DNA of 64,000 nt from Crossaster papposus (Eukaryota; Echinodermata; Asteroidea; Velatida; Solasteridae). The notes beneath the pieces were generated by a model that did not search any database, had not been told where the DNA came from, and worked only from the letters and a program-made list of their open reading frames with translations. The position numbers and the translations under genes are program-made. Where the stretch lies: positions 1,178,001-1,242,000 of the forward strand of contig JBAIAA010000025.1 of NCBI GenBank assembly GCA_037893245.1. The letters are read 5' to 3'. Numbering within the stretch: position 1 is the first letter of the stretch; each line of letters begins with the position of its first letter. Positions 31,908 through 43,700 of the stretch are shown here, one piece after another.

Positions 31908-32244
31908 ATTTCTTTGTTCACTTCATAAGAAAAAAAAAATACACAAATCCCTGCTTTTCCCCCTGAAGAGTTTTACACCATTGGCTGCAATAACTGTTTA
32001 CACCCTACACATGTACCCGTTTTTGAAGCAACTATAGAACGTTTAAAGGAAATGTGTGACAAAAATGCTCCCTGGTCCTTTTCTTAAAACCCACCTTTAT
32101 GTCTGGACGTAAAGGTGAGTGTTTAATTGAGTGTTTAATTACATATTTTATCGCTGGGATTTCACCAACCGCCATCAGCATAACATACACGATTGTCAGC
32201 TGTTTGCACGTGTTTGTAATGTGTAAAAAAATAGAGTTTTCTAA

Positions 32245-32600
32245 ATCAAAGACAGATCAAGAGGGTGAATAAGGGAACAGACCTGGGTGAAGAAAAAAAC
32301 AAAGAAGGTGTAAAACCAGAATAGAATGGGCCAGAGTAGGTTGGATCAAAGACAGATCAAGAGGGTGAATAGGGAAGGTGCAAAACCAAGAGGGAATGGG
32401 CCAGAGTATGGTGGATTAAAGACAAATTCAGGGGGTGCATAGGGGGGAAGACCCGAGTGTAAAACAAACAAGAAAGACGTAAAACCAGAAAAGAATGGGC
32501 CAGAGTAGGTTGGACCAAAGACAGATCAAGGGGGAAAGACAGATCAATGGGGTGAATAGGGGAACAAACCTGGGTGGAGAACAATTAAACAAGGAGAGGA
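32245..32600. repeat. Degenerate tandem repeat, about 100-bp unit
   Basis: Three to four diverged units contain AAAGACAGATCAAGAGGGTG, GTAAAACCAGAA and AATGGGCCAGAGTA. Related words occur inverted at about 33190-33375 (CTGGTCCATCTCTATC, CACCCAGG, CCCCCTTGAT), suggesting the two ends of one larger foldback element. Confidence 0.6.
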
Positions 32601-33619
32601 TAATTTATAAAAAAGGGGACCAGAGGTGTGAGAAGGAGAAAATGGGAGGGAGAAACCAGAGGAGTGGGAAAAAGAAAGAAAGTAAAACACCAAAGGTCTG
32701 GCAAGGGATTTACTGGCCTGGCATAGTGATTCTATGCCATGCTTGCTAGCATGCAACACTAAGAAACTGGACACCCCTGTCGGTCACCACTTCAACCTGT
32801 CTATTCATATTTCATTCCTGATATTATTCTACTTGGCATAGATTATAAATTAGCTATCTGAAAGACTCTGTTCGCCTTAGCCGGGAGATTTGGACGAATT
32901 GTCTTCGGACTATTTAACAACATTGGCTCAACATCCAACTAGGAAATGAATAACGTTTGTTCCCCATTGTCACGTGTTTTCGATAATCCCTTACTAGAAC
33001 TCTTGCTTTTTATTTTCTCTCTTGTAAACAATGTACATTGTCCTTTTTTCATCCACTGGTTTCTCCCACATGTTTTCTGCTTCTTACAGCCCTTTCATGA
33101 AATATTGTTGGTAACTGCTTCACCTCAACCTCAACCCCCCTTCTCAGCACTACTCAGGTCACACTTCTTTGTGTTTTTTTCCCCTTTAATATCTACTCTG
33201 GTCCATCTCTATCCTGGTCCATCTCTATCCTGGCCCATCTCCACCCAGGCCCATCAGTCCACCCAGGTCCATTTTGTTTTTATTTCCGCCTGGTTTTATT
33301 CACTCCTTGTTTTTCTCCACTCAAGTCTGTACTCCTATTTACCCCCTTGATATAGCTTTGATCCAACGTTCAATACCCTAGCCCGCACTTGTATTCCCTT
33401 CTCACCTAATCCTCCCTTTGTTGGTTTTTCCTCTCTCATCCTTCTATCCCTCTTTTGTGTTTCTCCTCCCTATCTTGCAATACCGACTGGTAAGAAAAGT
33501 TGTATAAGGCAATCATTATAGGGTCTAGTGTCTTACAGCAGTTTTGTAAAGCTGTGGGAGTTCTAAGGAATACATGTACATGTATGCATAACACTTATTG
33601 ATATTAACATGTTGTATGT
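32601..33619. other. Non-coding interval
   Basis: Pyrimidine-rich on the plus strand. The 32946-33350 open frame is made of TCCATCTCTATCC-type repeats and has no domain. TACATGTACATG microsatellite words are near 33574. Confidence 0.4.
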
Positions 33620-33665
33620 TGCAGGTCCAACCTCAAGTACTTGTAGTAGAGAAGCCATTAAAACA

Positions 33666-33796
33666 TTTTCTGCTTACAGAAAATCGAAAGTACGTCTGTG
33701 GAATAAAAAGGTTAGCAAGGCAGCAGTGAAAGAAAGAAAAAAATCAGGAAGAAGCTATTACAATTGGCATAATGGAGTTTCATGAAATCAAAAGTT

Positions 33797-33837
<41 letters not shown>

Positions 33838-33922
33838 TAATAAAGACTGAAGCCAATGAGCGGTAAAAGAGTATTATGCTAAAAATCTCAAATACAGCTC
33901 CATATGCCGATGTCCGTACCCA
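33666..33922 (+). repeat. 257-bp direct repeat, first copy
   Basis: Runs from TTTTCTGCTTACAGAAAATC through a (ATT)n tract to TATGCCGATGTCCGTACCC. Repeated at 35664-35920 with only a few differences. Confidence 0.95.
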
Positions 33923-34947
33923 AGCTGAGGCCAAGTTCAAAGCCTACCAACTGTTATAGGGGAGAAGCATACAGATAGTTGTACGAAAGTGGCCAATCGG
34001 CTCAATTTCTTCCAGAAACCCGGGGATTCTTTAGCCTTAAGAGATACCAAGATGAACTTGGAAAAGATTACAAGAGAATTGTACTTTACCTCTGACCATC
34101 TGATGACCTAAAAACAAGTGAAAAGCCAGGAAGCTACAGTCTGAATTTCAGAATGAAGATGCTGGTTACCAATCCTTTCATGAGGTGAACAATGAACGAG
34201 GCTCATTTAAACTGTGAGTCGTCAAGCCAGGAGGATCTCCACATATTTGAAAGTTGCTCAAGCCTCATATCTTGTTTGCAAGAACAAAACCAAGAAGCAA
34301 GATCAGATGTTTATTGTGGTGAGGAGGGGTTCTACTCTTCAAAGGTATCTTGAAGCGCTGTTCACCTGAGAATCTGTTGATGTTCACCTGAGAATCTGTT
34401 GAGAGTTATTTTTGCCGGTGAAGATGGCATAGATAGTGGTGCCATGGCCAAGGAATTGTCGACTACTGCGACAGTAGTACTACCGTTGACAATGTCTGAA
34501 GCCAGATCTTTCCTAATGGTGGACCGATTTATTTGATGCTCTATGTCCATAATGGATTCTTGTATGCAAGACGTCAAGTGTGCATAGTTAGTATGCACAA
34601 GGTGGACCACCCCCTTGTTTATTCGAGGAATGTGTGTATGACATGCTCATCAACCAAGAAATGCAGATGAATCAGCTCACTGCGGAACATCTAACCAAGC
34701 ATTAGGGAGAACTGCTGGACAAAATCGATGATGACTCCATAGCTTTTCAGGAGGCAATACTAGAACATACACATGTAGGTATATAGGAGTCATAAATGAT
34801 GATCACATGTACATGTATGTAACTGGTACAGTGATACTAAGCATTGTAGGTACGGTAGGAGGCTGCTGCACCTGAAAGAGTTTTTTTTTTAAATGGACCA
34901 GTATGGCTTTCTGGGTGTACATGTACTTCAAGACAACGCAGACATAG

Positions 34948-35120
34948 GTAAGAAGCTCTTCCTCATTAACCAAGACAAAGTTAATGCCAATTATGCGGTA
35001 TCTCTCTTGCGTCCACAGTTCTCAGAGCAAGGAACATAAAAAAGAACAGTGGAAGAAAGTGTACTTGACTGCATGTACCTGCAAGACTTCGTGATGATTA
35101 TTGAAGATGCCACAGTTACC
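34948..35120 (+). repeat. Internal duplication of the HECT pseudogene
   Basis: About 173 bp starting GTAAGAAGCTCTTCCTCATT recur at 35186-35361, an offset of 238 bp. The region codes for the ANYAVSLLRPQFSE segment, so the duplication is within the pseudogene. High similarity implies it happened after or around the gene's death. Confidence 0.9.
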
Positions 35121-35663
35121 GGATGCACAAAAGAGCTTGTCTACATGTATGATCATGAGGATACGGAGAACCAAGGAGGACATGGGTAAGAAGCTCTTCC
35201 TCATTAACCAAGACAAAGTTGATGCCAATTATGCGGTATCTCTCCTGCGTCCACAGTTCTCAGAGCAAGGAACATAAAAAAGAACAGTGGAAGAAAGTGT
35301 ACTTCACTACAAGTACATGTACCTGCAAGACTTCGTGATGATTATTGAAGATACCACAGTTAACAAGGAGGACAAAGTACATGTAAGTCTGAAGAAGCAT
35401 CCAGAGTACAGTGTTCTGACATCAGTCTCCCAGGTTTCCTAAAATGGTTAACTGGCCAGAAGCATAGACCAGTTGATGGAGAAAAGTAGCTTATTTCAAT
35501 CAAATTTGACCACAGGGCTTGCAGCGCAATCCGCTTTACAAGTATGTTCACCATGCCAGTGACCAACATGCAAGAGGAAGAAGAGTTTAGAAGGATCATG
35601 CTGCCTGCCTTTTGTAAGGTACAGGCTTTGGGTATTAGATAACTTTGTTATTTCATGAACACG

Positions 35664-35794
35664 TTTTCTGCTTACAGAAAATCGAAAGTACGTCTGTGGA
35701 ATAAAAAGGTTAGCAAGGCAGCAGTGAAAGAAAAAAAAAAATCAGGAAGAAGCTATTACAATTGGCATAATGGAGTTTCATGAAATCAAAAGTT

Positions 35795-35835
<41 letters not shown>

Positions 35836-35920
35836 TAATAAAGACTGAAGCCAATGAGCGGTAAAAGAGTATTATGCTAACAATCTCAAATACAGCTCCA
35901 TATGCCGATGTCCGTACCCA
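35664..35920 (+). repeat. 257-bp direct repeat, second copy
   Basis: A near-identical copy of 33666-33922 sits between two copies of a 65-70-bp stretch from the pseudogene end (ATGCTGCCTGCCTTTTGTAA, at 35598 and 35920). This looks like template switching or segmental insertion. Confidence 0.93.
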
Positions 35921-35989
35921 TGCTGCCTGCCTTTTGTAAGGTACAGGCTTTGGGTATTAGATAACTTTGTTATTTCATGAACACGTTTG

Positions 35990-36786
35990 TCTGCCAAATA
36001 GTGTGGAAAATGAACCCTCAAAAACTAATATCGCTTTTGGAACCAGATTGGTAGATAGTTAGGTTCCAAGAAGAGTAAGGTCCAGAGTATTGTCAATATG
36101 TCAGGCTTGGCATGTCGGGGAATTAGACCATCAACTTCCGTAACGATAGCCATCAGGTTATACACAAATAAAGCTTTAAGGCTTAAGTTAAAAGTTGATT
36201 AGCCACATTAGTATCAGTCACAAGTACATGTACAATAAAGAGAAGTTCACCTTGCCCACAGTTTGAACAAACATTGTCTGCATTTTTACATTCCTGACCT
36301 ACAAGTATCCCTGACCTACAAGTATCCCATGGTTCACCGTAAGGCAATTTGACATTTAGCCCATAGTTTACATTGTACTATGCGTATGGCTGTCCATACT
36401 GAACTTTACCAGTTTGCTTCGGATGACTTTATAGACGCAAAGTTTTTTTTCCAGAATTCTAAACAGATGACGAATAAACGTCACCAGCAAGGCCGGAAAT
36501 ATGTCAGCGACCAGCTCACAGCTAGCGAGCACAGAAATATCAGGGTGTGCTATACCATGCCCCCCTGAACCCGTCTCGGATCAAGGTTTGTGAAAATTAA
36601 TCCTGCACCTGGGCCCGGTCATTGTCAAAATAATTCTGACGCAAGCTGAATAAAATGGGCAAAGTATATGCATCGTCTCAGTAAGCTTTACCAAAAGAAA
36701 GTCGCGTGTGCATGGACAGGGCTTTGAATATAAAGGCATTGCTGATGGAATGTTGAAAGAAAGTGGTAGGAGCCGTCATGTCCATT
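35990..36786. other. Non-coding interval
   Basis: No gene is supported. It includes TGACCTACAAGTATCCC repeated in tandem at 36295-36325 and TACATGTAC microsatellite words. Confidence 0.4.
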
Positions 36787-36957
36787 ACAAGTCTCTGCAG
36801 GTCCGGCAGGTGCAAGTCAAGTCACAAGCTATTCAAATGAAAGGCATTTCTTTGTCACTGTTCATTTTGTTTACTTGTGACTGGACTTTTGACCAGACCT
36901 AATTGTGGTGGACTTTGCACTTGACATAATACAAGTAATTATCACTACTTTAGTACT
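36787..36957 (+). repeat. 171-bp direct repeat flanking the Gypsy element, left copy
   Basis: From ACAAGTCTCTGCAGGTCCGG to CTTTAGTACT. It appears identical to 46434-46604 immediately right of the 3' LTR. Between this copy and the 5' LTR lie about 41 bp containing TATGTGACAGTGTATGTGTA, which resembles the LTR start. Gypsy elements normally duplicate 4-6 bp, so this is not an ordinary target duplication. Confidence 0.95.
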
Positions 36958-36998
36958 GATAACAGTTATGTGACAGTGTATGTGTATGGTTATGTGTA

Positions 36999-37761
36999 TG
37001 TGACAGTTAAAAAGATACCCCCCCCCCTTTTAAATTTAGTGTATTCCTTAATTATGGTACATTAGGTGCAACTCTGTATCCGTACCTGTTGTATCCATCC
37101 GCCATTCACCTTTATTATGTAAATTTATATAAATGTACCTTTATTATGTAAATCTTACATGACTTCACTGGTTTCACTGGCGCCCTCACAAGCCCTTACA
37201 CTCACATTCACATTTGAAATGCTAGAGGATCAACATCGTTGTAATATCTGCTCTCTTCTCTACATTTATTACAGGTAAATACATCACTTCATTTATTCAC
37301 ATTATCTTAATCAACTAGAGTTCGTTTTATTAGTATTATTACATCCTCAGATTCGCAGTATCCTCTAAGGTTTATAGTAACAGTGTATTTTCATTAATTA
37401 ATTGAGTCCAAGGAGTGGCAGCAAGATGGCGGCCGATACTTACCTTTTGGCGGGAACGCCACATCGTTTGAATTAATATATTGCTAACGTGTTTATTCAT
37501 AATGGTTTTTGATGCTATAACTGTCTGATTGGATTAACTTCTCTTTTGATAATTATTGCATTTTGTTAAGTTCTAGTTGTGTCTCATTTGTGTAAATTAC
37601 TTAAAGATTATTGACACACTGACATTCACATTTGAAATGCTAGAGGATCAACATCGTTGTAATATCTGCTCTCTTCTCTACATTTATTACAGAATAAACC
37701 AATGGTAAACGAAAGCTGTTCTTCCTCGTCCCTATTTCGACTCCGACTTTCCGGTGTCACA
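36999..37761 (+). repeat. 5' LTR of Gypsy element
   Basis: Starts TGTGACAGTTAAAAAG and ends GGTGTCACA. TTTATATAAATG near 37126 is a likely TATA box and AATAAA at 37693 a poly(A) signal. The LTR contains a 71-bp internal direct repeat (37204-37274 and 37622-37692), and CAAGATGGCGGCC near 37432, a good YY1-type site. The bases after the LTR (TTTGGTGGAAGATCC) are the candidate primer-binding site. Confidence 0.95.
37204..37274 (+). repeat. 71-bp internal LTR repeat, first copy
   Basis: From ACATTCACATTTGAAATGC to TTTATTACAG. The second copy is at 37622-37692. The 347 bp between them begin GTAAATAC, and the second copy ends TTATTACAG, so the stretch 37275-37692 has intron-like GT...AG borders. 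The 3' LTR carries the same arrangement. Confidence 0.93.
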
Positions 37762-39224
37762 TTTGGTGGAAGATCCGGGTAGAGGAAAACAAAAACAGCC
37801 TTTCGAATCCCTTCAAGCCGGATCCGCTTGCCGTACAAGCTGATATTGTCCATTCAAGCCAACATGCTACCCCTGTCCTGATCACGACCACAGCGCCACA
37901 GCCAGCCGGCCTCGCCAGGATTCGTCTTTTGGATGTACCAGCGGCCAAACCGCTGACTGCGACTGGACGAGCCCGAGTCCTGCAGCCAAGTCGGTGTCAG
38001 GACATCGAACCAGCTCGAAGTACCCATCGATGTTGAACCCGTGGGCCCGTCGAACAAGCCAGCTAGCTGTCCTTTCCCCAGTGGTCACACATCCAGTGAC
38101 TACAGCGAAGAAAATCTACATTTAACTTGGACAGGTGTTTCTCTTTCTCTGAAACAGAGTTCGAAATTGCGGAACATATAGGCTTCTTGATCACCACATT
38201 ACAATCATCACTGAGTGAAGATTCAAGAACTGCACCGTTTTTTCTTGTTAGTTGAGTTTACGTTGAAGACCTTGAACTGTACATTTACTCGCCTTGATCA
38301 GCCCGGCCAGTTACTGCAGAACCTGCCGAGAAGTACATTACGAGTACATGCCAACTCAAGGGTCAACCAAAGAACACCTGTGAACATACTTCAAGACAAG
38401 AATCCGGATTAGCAAAAGGTAGAGGCTTGAGTTATTTTACCAAATTACTGCGGACAAAAGTCCCAACTGGTTGCTAGTTCATTGTTGTATTGTGTGTGTT
38501 AGCCCAAACAATAACACGAACAGTTATTTGTCTTGGTCCTCCCATACTCCAGCTAAGCGCACCCACTATAAGGCGTATTGACAGGCGTCTGTTTATGACT
38601 AGGAATTTACACAAATAGTCGATTTGAGTTTACGGAAAGAAGAAAAAAGTATTACTCGTAGCAAACCAAATGCCGTAAGAACCAACCCCAAGCCCATACG
38701 AGACGCAACTCGTGTGTTGGAGTTTTGATTTATATTATTGCATGGTAAACTGAGTGTTCTGATTTCACTGATTTACGCTCTGTTACACTTTCCCAAGTTT
38801 GCTTTCATTTTGGTGTCCAATTTAATTTGGTTTGACATCAGAAAATTTAAGTCAGTATAGCTATCAGATTTGATATTTTCATTTGCAGATTTGATAAATA
38901 CTGTATTTATACCATTTTACAATTTGTTAATGGTTCTTCTCGAATTAGCTGTTCCTTTGTAATCGCAAATTCACTCGTTGACTGATCCACCCACAGCGCA
39001 AGTTGAACGATATTTTATGTGAATGGGTAGAGATTGTTTTGTTGATCTTTGACAGGAAGATTTGAATAATCGTTATTGTTTTTCGTATATCGTTTTCGTT
39101 CTTGCAATATTCTTGATCTTGTATTTTGTTCCTAAACCGTAATAATTTGATGCCTAGTACCATTGACGCTCTTGCTTTTATAGTGTTAGTAGGGCTACTA
39201 CTTAGTACTTCATTATCAGACATC
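37762..39224 (+). other. Gypsy untranslated leader
   Basis: A 1.46-kb stretch between the 5' LTR and gag. It starts with the candidate primer-binding site. Minus-strand open frames at 37626-38088 are probably fortuitous. An unusually long leader may hold packaging or translation signals, but none can be named. Confidence 0.5.
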
Positions 39225-40736
39225 ATGGCTACTTCTAGAAAACGGTCTCAAGAAGAGTACTTATACCCCGCCACCCCTAGAACAGTCCGATACTCAGGAA
39301 CCCCATCAACAACCCATTCCACAACCTCACCTCGCCATCCCACAACAGCTTCAGAAACCCACGATGAACTGCCGATCCACGGACAACACCACACAGAGAC
39401 AGAAGAGCAACTAATCGCAGACCTGCAGACTTTGGAGAGACGAATTGATCAAAGCTTTCCCCGGCCTCAAGCACCCAACCGACGACAGTCGAGAGCTACG
39501 TACAGTGACACAACCCGATATGAGCCTGGTACCCGTGCCGAAAGCTCCAGGCCGCCGGACTACACAGGATATACACCTCAACGGAGAAATCAACAATCTC
39601 GTTCTCCTTCAACCCCTCTGCAGCTGATGCCATCTCATCAGATTAAAAGTGTACCCATATATACCGGCCGAGAAGGTTCAACGGTGTGTATTGAGGACTG
39701 GGTGAGGGACATGACTTACCTAATTGAAAACACAGCCATGCCATCAGAGATGAAATTTTCGACCATTGTCAGGAACCTCGGAGGAGCAGCCAGGAAACTC
39801 GTGCTTAATCTGTCTCCTGACGAACAAACTCCAAGCAGCGCCTTTGCTGAGCTAAAGGCACAGTTCGGAGACATAGCCATGAGAGGGGACCCACTCGCCA
39901 ATTTCTACGAGCGTTTGAGACAACCAAATGAGTCACCTGGTATTTACGCTGTAGAACTTGAAGCAACACTTCGGACAGTGGAGGAGCAGATGAACAACTG
40001 CCACCCCCTTCCCAGCAGAAACGGAATGCTCACACAGCAATTTATGCGTGGCGTCAAAGATGAAAAGATAACCAACCGCCTGGCCCCAATGAAACCTAGG
40101 GAGATGTTATTTCGTCAGCTGCAAATGGAAGTTAGACAGATTGAACGAGAACGCAGGACTGAAACCCTATCACACCCAAAAACAGAAGCGAAGGCCCAGT
40201 CGCAGCCACAGTATGTTCCACCACAACCTACATCCCACACTCAATCACAGCTGAAACAGCATAAAGTGACATCCGCTCTTAAACAGCAGGCGGCGTCCAC
40301 TAGCGATCTACCAACAAATCAAGGGCAGAGTCCCACTGATGAAATTCTTCAGAGTCTGATCTTGAAAGTTCAAGAATTGGCCCAGACTGTGGAGCACATC
40401 ACGACACCAGCACCAAACCCGTACCAACAATTACAGCAGCAGCGACAGTACCGACCGCAGCAGCAACAGTACCGACCGCAGCAGCAACAGTACCGACCGC
40501 AGCAGCAGCAGCAGCAGTACCGACCGCAGCAGAGTCCCACTGAGCAGTATCCCAAACAGCAACAGCAACAGTATCAGCAACAATCTCCTTCAGATGCGAG
40601 CCAGCAAAAAGTTTTCATCTGTTTCCGATGTGGCCAAGAGGGTCATATAGCTCGAGGTTGCAGAAACATTCCGTTAAACTTCCAGGGCCCCCGGAACCAG
40701 GGCAAACCGTCGGTGGCCCCAAATCACGCCCAATAG
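39225..40736 (+). CDS. Gypsy gag region
   Basis: The ATG at 39225 in a good context (ATCATGG) gives MATSRKRSQEEYL. The capsid-like middle includes YTGREGSTVCIEDWVRDMTY and LKAQFGDIA, followed by a glutamine-rich tract with a 21-bp repeat (QQQYRPQ units, 40435-40545). A CCHC zinc knuckle (CFRCGQEGHIARGC) is near the end. Gag forms the particle and packages RNA. The following pol frame overlaps its end, consistent with the frameshift or read-through strategies used by Gypsy elements. Confidence 0.9.
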   Translation: MATSRKRSQEEYLYPATPRTVRYSGTPSTTHSTTSPRHPTTASETHDELPIHGQHHTETEEQLIADLQTLERRIDQSFPRPQAPNRRQSRATYSDTTRYEPGTRAESSRPPDYTGYTPQRRNQQSRSPSTPLQLMPSHQIKSVPIYTGREGSTVCIEDWVRDMTYLIENTAMPSEMKFSTIVRNLGGAARKLVLNLSPDEQTPSSAFAELKAQFGDIAMRGDPLANFYERLRQPNESPGIYAVELEATLRTVEEQMNNCHPLPSRNGMLTQQFMRGVKDEKITNRLAPMKPREMLFRQLQMEVRQIERERRTETLSHPKTEAKAQSQPQYVPPQPTSHTQSQLKQHKVTSALKQQAASTSDLPTNQGQSPTDEILQSLILKVQELAQTVEHITTPAPNPYQQLQQQRQYRPQQQQYRPQQQQYRPQQQQQQYRPQQSPTEQYPKQQQQQYQQQSPSDASQQKVFICFRCGQEGHIARGCRNIPLNFQGPRNQGKPSVAPNHAQ

Positions 40737-43700
40737 GCCGAACTCCGCCCAAATCTACAACAGGCCAACAATGTTCAACGATTCATTGTGATAATGTGAG
40801 GCTAGACCACCAGCAGTTGATCGGCCCACACAATGAAGACATTGTAGAGGTTAATGGACAGAGTTATCGAGCATTGATCGACTCTGGATCCCAGGTAACC
40901 TCTGTTACTGAAGATATGTGGAGGAAACATCCCAAGCTCAAAGATATCAAATTGTCCTCGGGTGATGTTTACATAGAAGGTGCCGGCGGCCAAAAAGTTT
41001 CGTACTTGGGGATTCTTCGCATTTCTCTCACGGTCCTAGGCATCACGTACAATGATGTACCAGTTTTTGTTGTTCGTACCGATAGCTACCGTCAGCAAGT
41101 ACCAGTTTTAATAGGAACGAATGTCATCCGGGCTTCGAGACGAGATCAGCAGATTGAAAGAGGGAACTACTTTATGCAACACCTAAAAGAGGAAAACACA
41201 GCATGGTACACTGCATACGTCAATACATCCATCACTGATTTTGGGGACCAACACGGCAGAATGGGTTATGCAAAGTACGTGGGACGCTACCCTAGAAAGA
41301 TACAACCAGGCACAGAAGTCGATATTATCTGCGAAGCGCCGCCCAACCCAACAGGTCGTCCTTACACTGCCGTAATCGAAGGTCTACCAAATAGTGCATC
41401 CTGCTTAAGAATTGGACATCTGCTTGCCGACGTAGGACCGAACCGCCGAGTACCAGTAAGGATATGCAACATTTCAGCCAGACCTGTTGTAATCTCTAAA
41501 AACTGTCAGCTAGCCCAAGTATACTCGGTTCTACGGGTAGATGAGACAAAACAAACCACCAAGATGGCGGAAACACTGTCTACTTCACTTCATCCTAATG
41601 ATGGCTGCCCGCGTGCTCATGTGAGGAACATCGGAACAACTAAGCAACTAGCCGACATCATATCGTCTCTCGACCTGCCTGAATCTGCACTTGAAGATGA
41701 GGTGCAGAGGGAGCAACTTCATAATCTCCTTCTAGAGTTCACAGATATCTTTTCTGTCGACTCTCTCGACTTCGGACGAACCGTTACTGTGAAGCATTCG
41801 ATACCTCTCATGGATGACCATCCGTTCCGGCTTCCTTATCGGAGAATACCTCCTCGCCAGTACCAAGCGGTCAAAGAACAACTCCAGAAGATGGAACAGG
41901 CTGAGGTTATTCGCCGTAGCAACAGCCCTTACGCCTCACCATTGGTTATCGTCCACAAAAAAGACGGTACCTTACGAATCTGTATAGATTACCGCCAACT
42001 CAATAGCAGGACCATCCGCGATGCGTACCCTCTTCCGCGGATTGAGGAAGCTTTAGATGCCCTGGGTAATGCCAAATTCTTCTCCACCCTCGACCTAACA
42101 TCGGGCTATTGGCAAGTTGAGGTAGAGGAGCAAGACAAGGCCAAAACTGCATTTACTTCCCCTATGGGTCTCTACGAGTGCAATCGAATGCCTTTCGGCC
42201 TTCAAAACGCACCGGCAACGTTCCAGCGATTAATGCAGACCTGTCTAGAGGACCAGAACTATTCTTCTGTACTACTTTACCTTGACGACGTCATCGTTTT
42301 TTCATCAACATTTAAACAACACCTGCAGCGATTAGAGAAGGTATTTGCCTGCCTCCGTCGGCATGGATTGAAGCTAAAGCCTTCCAAGTGCCATCTCATC
42401 CGAAAAGAAGTGACATACCTTGGCCACATTGTGTCGGCAGCAGGCATATCTACAGATCCTGATAAAGTTGCTAAAGTTAGGGACTGGGAAACGCCTCGCA
42501 ACCACAAAGAATTACTTCGGTTCCTAGGTTTTACGGGGTATTATCGACGATATATCAAGGGATACTCAACAATGCACCAATCCTTGCATTTGCTGACTAC
42601 ACTCAACCATTCATTCTACAAACTGACGCGTCAGGAACCGGACTTGGAGCGGTGCTAAGTCAAATTCAAGATGGTCAAGAACGAGTCGTAGCCTACGCCA
42701 GCAGGGGACTAAGTCCATCAGAGACCCGTTATCCAGCGCACAAGCTCGAGTTTCTCGCATTAAAGTGGGCTGTTACCGACAAACTGCGGGATTACCTTTT
42801 AGGCAACACATTTACCGTTTGGACAGATAACAACCCACTCCTCTACATCCAGAGCACAGCAAAGCTTGACGCCACCGGACAACGATGGGCTGCTGCCCTT
42901 TCACAATTTAATTTCACCATCAAATACAAGCCTGGGAGAAACAATTCTGCAGCAGATGCCTTGTCTAGGCAACCACAGCCGAAATTGTCAGACCCTTCAC
43001 CCACCTTGGATCAGGGAGCACTGGCAATTCCCCCCGATGTTGTTCAGGCGATCTGTGGTGGTCACCCTTCCAATTCATATCCTTTCATAGAAGCCCAAAC
43101 GGGACAATGTAACGTCACAACCAGACAGCAAGCAAGGCTCCCTACTTCTGTGAAGCTCAAGGTCGGTAAAAATGATCTTCCGGGTTTGTCCAAACATCAA
43201 CTGGCTCTGACTCAACGCGATGACCCCAGTATCTCCCTAGTCATCCAGCTTCTCGAGAAAGGCCAGAGACCTGACGACCAAATCAGAAGAGATAGCTCTC
43301 CAGAATGTCTCATATACTTCAGACAGTGGGAAAAGCTGGAGTTAAGAGACCATGTCCTCTACCGTCTCCGCAAGACAACGGATGGTACATCTACACACCA
43401 GTTGGTCCTGCCTACGTTCTATCGAGATACTGCCATGACGGGTCTACACGATGACATCGGACACCTTGGCTACGACCGAACTTTAGACATGGTCCGACGG
43501 AGATTCTTTTGGCCTAGAATGGCTCAAGATGTTGCAAGGTGGTGTAAGACTTGCCAACGATGCTGTCTAAGAAAAACTGCAACAGGAAGGGTCCGTGCTC
43601 CGTTGGTCTCAATTCAAACAAACGAGCCACTGCAACTCGTGTGCATCGACTACTTGAAGCTTGAACGGAGTAAAGGTGGTCATGAAAATATCTTGGTCAT

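Larger units (their letters stand above)
33620..35650 (+). pseudogene. G2E3-like HECT-domain ubiquitin ligase pseudogene
   Basis: Scattered plus-strand frames match G2/M-phase-specific E3-like HECT proteins: QMFIVVRRGSTLQRYLEA (near 34305), RVIFAGEDGIDSGAMAKEL (34405), GELLDKIDDDSIAFQEAI (34710), KKLFLINQDKVNANYAVSLL then RPQFSEQGT (34950 and again 35190), YLQDFVMIIED, GFLKWLTGQKHRPVDGE (35440) and TNMQEEEEFRRIMLPAFCK (35565). HECT proteins pass ubiquitin from a catalytic cysteine to substrates; no such cysteine segment is visible. Many stops and frameshifts, and internal duplications, show it is dead. Intron remnants may be present, so a retrocopy is not implied. Confidence 0.75.

Noticed and set aside
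37626-38088. Minus-strand genes in the Gypsy leader
   Set aside because: Overlapping short frames without domains, lying in the untranslated leader of a retrotransposon.
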